A stretch of 64,000 nt of DNA from Perca fluviatilis (Eukaryota > Chordata > Actinopteri > Perciformes > Percidae): NCBI RefSeq assembly GCF_010015445.1, contig NC_053129.1, positions 19,287,249 through 19,351,248 of the forward strand, given 5' to 3'. Under the pieces are notes generated by a model. That model was not told where the DNA came from and did not search any database. It saw only the letters and a program-made list of their open reading frames with translations. The translations under genes were made by a program, and so were the position numbers. Positions within the stretch are counted from its first letter, which is position 1. The number at the start of each line of letters is the position of its first letter. This document shows, in pieces, positions 40,967 through 64,000 of this stretch.

Positions 40967-43900
40967 GTAAAATAAAAAAGCTTTTTGTTTTTCTGGACGA
41001 ATAAGCACTATTGCATTGATTAACACTCGAGGACTGACATGTACAGCTGAATTTATTCTGTAAATTATAATTAAAGTGGATTTATACTTCACAGTTACAC
41101 CTCAACTTTTTGAAGAATATGCACTGTTGTCTTAGGTGACATTTGCATTGCTTTCCATTAACATGAACCTCCAAAAACACTAATCTAACTTACAGACCGT
41201 TTAAATAACTCTATATATTGTTAACACATGAGGTTTTTTGATCACCGCTCTCAGGCTTCTTTAATCAGAGTATGTCTGTGGAGAGCAGAGCTCAGCTGAG
41301 TGAGTCATACTGTAAGAAGAATGTAGAGTCTCTCTGCCAGAGTTACAAAGATGATGGCCCACTAAGGAGTCACTCCTTAGAATTATAGAAAAAGGAGGGA
41401 CAAACAACAAGATGCAATTTCCCAAAAAGGATAGAAAACATGTAATAAAATAAATGAGTATAATCAAATATCAATCTTAATCTTAAATCTTAATCTTAAT
41501 CTTAAAGTTAATTTTTTCTTTCATCAATCTTTTGCAAAATAAACCCCCAAAAGACTCTATTTCTAAATAAATGGTTTAACATGGAAAGAGAGAGAATTGG
41601 AGGAGAAGAAGTGATAAGAAACAGCAGCAAAGAGATTAGGAGAGGCGTTTGCCTGGTGGAGATGCGTCATAAGGGAAGCCATTCAGTGCTGTCATCTATT
41701 GAAATAAATCATTTGTACATTTCTCTAATCGCTTAAGAAAGATTAGTGCTTGTGGAGTGTGTGTGGCCCAAATGAATGCAGCCTCCTACAATACCTCTGT
41801 TTCCTTGCATATATCTGTGTACGTCCATCAGTCATTGTCACAAAAGGTAACGTTTGCTGGCTATTTATCTCGCAAAGCACCTTTAATCCTTCTAATGTTT
41901 GGCTGCATATCTCATTAATGTTCATAAGGGCAGTATAGCTGAGGAAATAAAGCCTTTTTACTGAAGTAATGAATTACTAAATTACTACCATCATTATTGT
42001 TAACAGCTATAAAGGGACTGTTGCATTACTTTCTTTTTCTTTTTGATATTTTTTTTATTACTACATGAACTTCAGAGTCAACATTCACACAGTTTAGGGC
42101 CATTCATATTTGCTTAGGGCTATTCCCTTGACCTCGAAAACAACATCCTGCACCATGATATCTCAACTCAGCCCCAATTATTTGAGGTTTAATATGTTAA
42201 TGGAACAATGATACATTGTCCAAACTGCACATAAGCAGTGGGAATATGAATTTCCCAAATTATGTAAAACATAAATGATGCAAATCTTGTTTATCAAATT
42301 TAATTTGCATGTTACAGGTTAGAGTTATAATTCTTACGATTTCAGTCCTGGTTGAACTCCCTGAGCAGCTATTATGTCAAGAATGCAGTCCAACAAACTC
42401 AAGTTGCATGCCATGACTAACGCTGATTGTATATCTTCTGCTGGCAGCACAATCAGTTTTCCACACAATAGCATTAAAAAAAAAAATGTCTTTTGTAACG
42501 CATGCTTGATGCCCAAACCAAATGCATTGCATGTCCTGTGTTTGCTTGTCCATAAAATCCACCACCATGTTTCAACAACAGAATGATTTTAATGTGAAGG
42601 AGCAGCTGTGTATAATTCAACAAGGGAAGGACCAAAAGGCAGTCCAGGCAGACAAGGAGAGTTCAGTTATTTATTGAAAAGCTGATAATATAAAACCTTC
42701 CTGGCTTAGAAGTTCAAGAAAATCCACAGGTGAACAGGAATGGGGAAGGAATGTCTTTCAGGTTTACAGGTTCATGTGGCTGGAACACAAGCATTGACAA
42801 TCTGGCAGGGAAAGAGACAGAATGGGCCGGTTATACTGTATACTGCAGGGCTGATAAGGGAAAGTGGAAACAGGTGGAAGTAAATGAGGGCATCTGGTGG
42901 ATGAATGGAGAATGGCAGTGCAATGAGGTGGATTGAGACAGGGACCAAAAATTGAAACAGAAACTGAAACAAAATGGAAACAGAAAATGCTTAATTTGCA
43001 GTAACTTAATACAACTCTGATATGGCTGTAGGAGAGTGACCAGTAAACATGAGGGCTGATACCAATGAGATCAAATGAAGCTGGATTACATGCATGCCTC
43101 ATTTCATGTGAAGCCACCTATCAAGTGCAGCCAGGGATGGTGGTCCGCCACTAACAATGAAAACCATATAGAGTGCTAATTGCTGAATGTAAATTGAATG
43201 GCTATTGCAAAAAAATATATATATATCTAAAATGGGTTTGATTTAATGAGAACCGTAAGGATTCTAACTTTTTATGACATTTAACTTTACCATAGTTTTG
43301 TCATGTTGGCCAATGAAAAATTGGCATGGTCTTTAGAGAGAGAGCTTTGATCAATCCCTACTATTAAGATTAACGTCTACTGTCTCTCAAAACTGACATT
43401 ATGGTTTTACTACCTACAAGTTCATTGTGAAGTGTAAAATAAAGTCCCAAGACAGAGACATGATTAGTGTTCTCTGCATAAGTAAAAATACATCTTTATG
43501 GTCCATGGTGCACACAAAAAGCATGTTGTGAGCGTAACTATTTTATTGTAATTATTCAATCTTCAATAAAATATAAACCTGGAGCAAGACAACTATAAAG
43601 CCCCTGCCCTGCTCTCCCAAACCAATTACACAAACAGGTATCATCCTCCTCCATTTCCCAACCATACCTAACAATTTTCATACATTCCCTTAAGGTTAAA
43701 AACTGCAAACCTTAATCAAGCCTCTTTTTGCGAACTGAATCACATTTCCCAGGGCTTTCATTATCAATCACTTTTAAATAAAATCAATGTGCAACAGAAA
43801 AACAAGGCCATCTGTTAGAATACGTGTGATGCTGGAAAAGGAATGTTGATGAATGGTATTTAAGCTGACGATTAGTCAGCCATGACACACAAAGCTACAA

Positions 43901-44090
43901 ATCCAACTATTTTCTTAGTGTTGAAACACAGCAACTGATGTAAAGAAGGAAGGACGTGTTATGCAAGTGCAATTATCAAGAGAGACATTATCTTCACAAA
44001 AGCAGCAATTTCTTCCTATTTAAGCAACTGCTATTTGAGCCTGTTAACCTGGGACAGTCCTGTCATTAACGCCTCTTCTTGTTTTTAAAG
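40967..44090 (+). other. pomcb intron 1 (inferred), no other gene
   Basis: A small AATCTT tandem repeat lies at 41473-41504. The stretch 42600-43100 has a repeat-like look (GACAATCTGGCAGGGAAAGA) but was not assigned. No exon was recognised. Confidence 0.4.
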
Positions 44091-44142
44091 TGAGTGGCTT
44101 TGTTTGTTTTTTTCAACTCACTTGTGTTCTGTTCTCCACACC

Positions 44143-45914
44143 ATGCTGAAGATGGTGTGTCAATGGTGGTTGCTAGTGGTGGTGATGGCGTATGTGTGCC
44201 ACCCCGGGTTTGGGTCGGTGTGCTGGGAGAGCTCCATCTGCAACGACCTGCGCAACAAGGGAAGGATACTGGTAGGTCAAACTGTCGTCTCTATCATGTA
44301 CTGTACATTGTTGCCTTCTTTTTTTATTTTCTTCTCTGTTACTGCCATCACTAGGCAAGGCAACTTTATTTCTGTAAAGGATTTAACAAAGGGTACTGTT
44401 ATTAAAAGTGCTTTGATAGGGCACAGAGAAAACAAACTAAAATAGCATAACAAAAGTACAATTTTTAGCTTCAGAGTTCATCAGTCAACAAAACAATCTT
44501 TCCTCAAGGTCCTTTTAGTAGTTGTTCTGGAGCTTTCAATGTTATCACACTTGGCCAACATGGACGAGAAGCCCTTATCAAGCTCAGAAAAATGGAAAAT
44601 TAAACATCTATCCATTCAATGACAACAGAGCAAACTCTATCTGCTATGGAAGGGTCGGGTAATATAATTGAAAGCTCCAGAATAGCTACTAAACGGACCT
44701 CAAGGGGAGGCTATTTTGTGACAAACTAAAAGTATTGTGCGCATCTTAAAAGCAATGGCAAACATGTATGTTTGTTTGCAAAGTGTGAAGATCTTTACAG
44801 ACTTTGCTCCGAAACTTTTCAACATACAGCAGTAGGTACAAAACTAGCACCTCCATGTTTGGATTAATATCTGAGAACAAACATCAGTTTAGTTAGTTAG
44901 TTAGTCAGAGAGTTAACTGAATGTATTTGGAATTATTAGTCATACAAAATTTTAATATCTCAACGTGGGCTCGGTGATATTTTTTATTGGCATTGGCATC
45001 TGACATTTTATGGATCGAAATTTAATTAAGAAAAGAATGCAGCAATGGGAGTTTATTACTTCAGTTTTATCTTGAAGTTATTGTTTGAAATATTTGCACA
45101 TTGATTTTCACAGTGCACATATTCAGGGAGTCTATGAGCCCATACTTGATACTTGATGTGATTCAGATAGGCCTATGTAAAATCATCGTTGTTGTTTGGC
45201 ATAGTTTAAACTGATGGGAGCCTATACAATAATTCAGTTTCAAGGTAATAAAATACTGTCAATTGCTCAATAGTGTATCATTATCAACTCAACCATGTTG
45301 TTGTTTCTGTAATTCCTTCCACACAGGACTGCATTCAGCTGTGCATGTCTGTGATCCAGACGAAACTCCCACAGTTCAGTGCATTAGCCCAGAAGGTTAA
45401 TGATGATGACGATGATGATGACCTAATACTAAGCATCATTCTGGCCACCCTGGAGTCTGAAAACAAGATATCAGAGACAGATCTGAAAGCCCACAGTGAC
45501 GAGCGACGCTCCTATTCAATGGAGCATTTCCGCTGGGGCAAACCCTCAGGCCGTAAACGCCGGCCTGTGAAGGTTTTTGCCTCTTCTCTGGAGGGAGGAG
45601 GCTTGTCTGAGGGCAGTTTCCTCCCTCAGGCTCGCAGGCAGCTGAACAGCTATGAGGATGAAGTGAAGCTGAATGGAGAAAGTCAAAACCAGGCAGTGCC
45701 AAGGGCGAGGGTCAGCTCCCTGTCACATGTCCCGTTGAGCTCGAACGAGAGAAAAGACGGGACCTACCGGATGAGTCACTTCAGATGGGGGAGCCCACCT
45801 GCCTCTAAACGTAATGGCAGCTTTATGAAACCGTGGGAGAAGAAACCTCAGGGGCAGCTGGCTAAGCTCTTCAGGAACAATATAGTCAAGAATGTGCAGA
45901 AGATAGTGGGCTGA
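44143..45914 (+). CDS. pomcb: Pro-opiomelanocortin, teleost beta type (pomcb), complete CDS
   Basis: This prohormone of pituitary and hypothalamus is cut by prohormone convertases into ACTH and MSH peptides. The coding exons are 44143-44271 (43 codons, ending ATACTG|GTAGGT) and 45327-45914 (195 codons, after TTCCACACAG); intron 2 is 1,055 bp. The product is 238 residues. A hydrophobic signal peptide (WWLLVVVMAY, residues 8-17) is followed by the N-POMC cysteines 27, 33, 45 and 49 (CWESSIC, DCIQLC). A poly-Asp run covers 69-75. ACTH starts at Ser105 after Arg-Arg, with SYSMEHFRWGKPSGRKRRPV. Gamma-MSH is absent, as in other ray-finned fish. Beta-MSH is at 187-203 (DGTYRMSHFRWGSPPAS). Beta-endorphin after Lys-Arg starts NGSFMKPW, without the opioid YGGFM. 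This and the EFR3B neighbour point to pomcb rather than pomca. The start ATG has CACACC context; Met4 is a possible alternative start. Confidence 0.95.
44350..44450 (+). repeat. Short dispersed repeat fragment in pomcb intron 2
   Basis: GGCAAGGCAACTTTATTTCT and AAAGTGCTTTGATAGGGCAC resemble a widespread fish 3'-end repeat. A related fragment may be at 46895-46990. Noncoding. Confidence 0.35.
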
Positions 45915-46336
45915 ATGGAGGAGTAGTTGAAAGAATCTAAAAGCCATCGCATGTTAGTAGGTACCCAAAGGTCTTAATATTAAATTACAGAAACTTGTCA
46001 CTATCATTAGCATGTTGTTGAGTGTCTTTTCTGGACCAAAGGTTTTTTCTCATTAAAACCTTAACTAAAAACAAGAAACAAGGCAGTTTTATGTAAACAA
46101 TAATGCACCCACAGACTGCCTTGAAATTCTTGGTCTGAATTGAAAGCTTTCTTTTTATTTTTCTTGTGTGCAGCATCATTATATTGATAGGCTATAGGCT
46201 ATATGTTTTGGAAAAAACAGAGAATGAAATTCCAGTGCAAGAGGTGGGTGTGAATGAAAGTGTTAAAAATAATATATCCAGTTTATTTACAGAGTGGTAT
46301 TTTTTTGTAAATTAATATGATATTAAAGTTATTAAA

Positions 46337-46342
46337 AATAAA
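46337..46342 (+). terminator. pomcb: pomcb poly(A) signal
   Basis: AATAAA occurs 423 bp after the pomcb stop codon. It is the first canonical signal noticed after the coding region and gives a 3' UTR of about 440 bases. Confidence 0.65.
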
Positions 46343-47900
46343 GATCATTCTGTTTGTGGCAAACACTACTGGTAATTGACTTGATTTCATTTAAGAAGCA
46401 CAGACTTTTACAACATGAACTATAAGGATAATTATTAATGACACCAGCCACCTGATGAAGGCCATGCAGCTGAGCTCTGGAAAGGACATTTTCTAGTAAG
46501 TGGGTAGTGTGCTAAGAACTGACAGAAGACAAACATGACTAAAAAATATGTGTTAGAATTTTACTGGTGACAGATGGGGGAGGCTGATGACTTATATATA
46601 GGAGGCATTTATACTAGATTTTAAGCCAAGTGGTAGCATTCAGTGAGGAAATATTGGCCTGGCGATCAGCTGGTTGACACAGTAGAGATATCAAATTGAC
46701 ATACAAGCCTCATGTGAGGAAGACAATGTGTACAGCCTAAAGGAGCAAAAAAAAAAAAAAAAAGTAAAAATGTTTAAAAAATAAATAAAAATCATTACAG
46801 CAAAAACCTTCAGAAAACCTTTTATATGCTAATTAAACAATATACATCGCCCGGGATTGCAGTCATGAGTTAAAACTATCGACAGGGAAATGATGGACAA
46901 GTCAAGTCAATTTAATATGTATCACAATTTTGCCAAAGGGCTTTACAGTCAGCACAACATACAACCCCCTTCTATCCTAGACCCTTGATTTGGATACAGA
47001 CCAAAAAAAAAAAAAAAAAAGAAAAGTGTGAGGGCTTAAAACCTTAGCCTAGTGGTTCCCAAACCTTTTCTGCAGGGCCAGCCTTTCGTAGATACACATT
47101 TTTTTTCCAAGCCCTCCCCATGCTTTGCTACCAGTGTAGCAGAACCATGCATCATTTTGACCTGATAATAGTGTTTAATGAAAAGTCAGAGGATCTACGT
47201 TTTTACAAATTATCTTCTAGGGAACATAAACATGTACAAACTTTCATGACAATAGTTTTTTTATATATTCTTAGAGCCACGCCACTAGTAAACCACTGTA
47301 ACACAAACCTGCCCGAAGTGGTTGACTTCATTTTAAATATATATTTTCCTACCACTTTTTTTTAAATGTATTGTCAATTTTTAGGCTATTTAGTTCATTT
47401 CAATACCACAGTCGTCCCTACAGTCAAAATTGTGAAGCAGAGTTTTAGGGCTGAAGTAGTTAACCTTTCCATTGTTTTTGGATATTACATTATGTTGAAG
47501 GCTGTTACAGTAGGAGAAAAAGCACCTCTAAAATACACAGATTTAATTCTGATAAACCACCCAATCACATGACAGGCATGAGAATGGCAAATACACAGTA
47601 CTGATGCTAGTAGTGTAACATAAACAAAACACAGTCCATTACAGGCAAGGAAATGAATAACACTAGAAGAACAGTTGAGGAACAATTGCTTAATACTGTG
47701 TTGAACACTACAAATAACTGAGCACTCAAAGTTAAGATTATTTTTCATATGCTGCATGATGATGATGATGATAATGATGATGATGATGATGCTCCACAGT
47801 TTCCTGTATCTCAGGCAGATCACACTAGAAAACATTCTTCTTTATCAGGCTTTCCCTATCGTCAATAAGAAAATAAATCAAAAACAGATCAGACATTTTC
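46343..47900. other. Intergenic region between convergent pomcb and efr3b
   Basis: No gene was seen. It holds A-runs near 46747 and 47003, a repeat fragment at 46895-46990 (GGGCTTTACAGTCAGCACAA), a hAT terminus at 47049-47105 and a (GAT)n tract at 47757-47790. Confidence 0.45.
47049..47105 (+). mobile_element. hAT terminus fragment (GGTTCCCAAAC type), copy 2
   Basis: TAGTGGTTCCCAAACC then TTTTCTGCAGGGCCAGCC matches the copy at 18604-18665. Confidence 0.55.
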
Positions 47901-47914
47901 TGGTTACAGACACA

Positions 47915-47920
47915 TTTATT
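47915..47920 (-). terminator. efr3b: Candidate poly(A) signal of efr3b
   Basis: AATAAA on the minus strand, 2.6 kb after the efr3b stop codon. If it is used, the 3' UTR would span about 47900-50512. Long 3' UTRs are usual for EFR3B, but shorter forms cannot be excluded from sequence alone. Confidence 0.35.

Positions 47921-64000
<16,080 letters not shown>

Overview
This is teleost fish genomic DNA. It holds parts of three recognisable vertebrate protein genes with phase-consistent GT-AG introns, embedded in very repeat-rich sequence: long perfect (CA)n arrays, many hAT-like MITEs, Tc1 and TTAA elements, tRNA-derived SINEs and LINE remnants. The repeat spectrum and a divergent second-type POMC suggest a spiny-rayed (percomorph) fish; the species cannot be told from this window.

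Layout. (1) 1-14 kb, minus strand: the first two coding exons of ptpn14 (FERM-domain tyrosine phosphatase; 13758-13931 and 6284-6459). Their 7.3 kb intron carries a decayed L1 with two DNA transposons nested in it. No further ptpn14 exons were found down to base 1, so the rest of the gene lies outside. (2) 14-40.7 kb: no coding exon recognised. The interval holds microsatellites, several hAT-like MITEs, a Helitron-like end, a Tc1-type MITE, a SINE nested in a MITE, a TTAA-flanked MITE and a CR1/L2-group LINE remnant with a MITE inserted in it. (3) 40.8-46.4 kb, plus strand: a complete pro-opiomelanocortin gene of the teleost pomcb type. It has a probable TATA box and noncoding exon 1, coding exons 44143-44271 and 45327-45914, and a poly(A) signal at 46337. 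(4) 47.9-64 kb, minus strand: the last 20 coding exons of EFR3 homolog B, about 716 codons, in perfect phase. The gene continues past the right edge.

Genes together. POMC and EFR3B are also neighbours in mammals, so this is a conserved linkage; here they converge tail to tail about 1.5 kb apart. No shared pathway is implied: ptpn14 acts in adhesion and Hippo signalling, pomcb is a melanocortin prohormone, and EFR3 anchors PI4-kinase III-alpha at the plasma membrane.

Most notable signals: the POMC beta-endorphin has lost its opioid core (NGSFM instead of YGGFM) while both MSH cores are intact; one EFR3 splice donor is the first unit of a (GT)n array, and another EFR3 intron is about 70% (GT)n; two copies of one MITE show a short CA seed against a 102-bp CA array; and two copies of a Helitron-like 3' end share a hairpin with a compensatory base-pair change. 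I found no evidence of a wholly new gene system.
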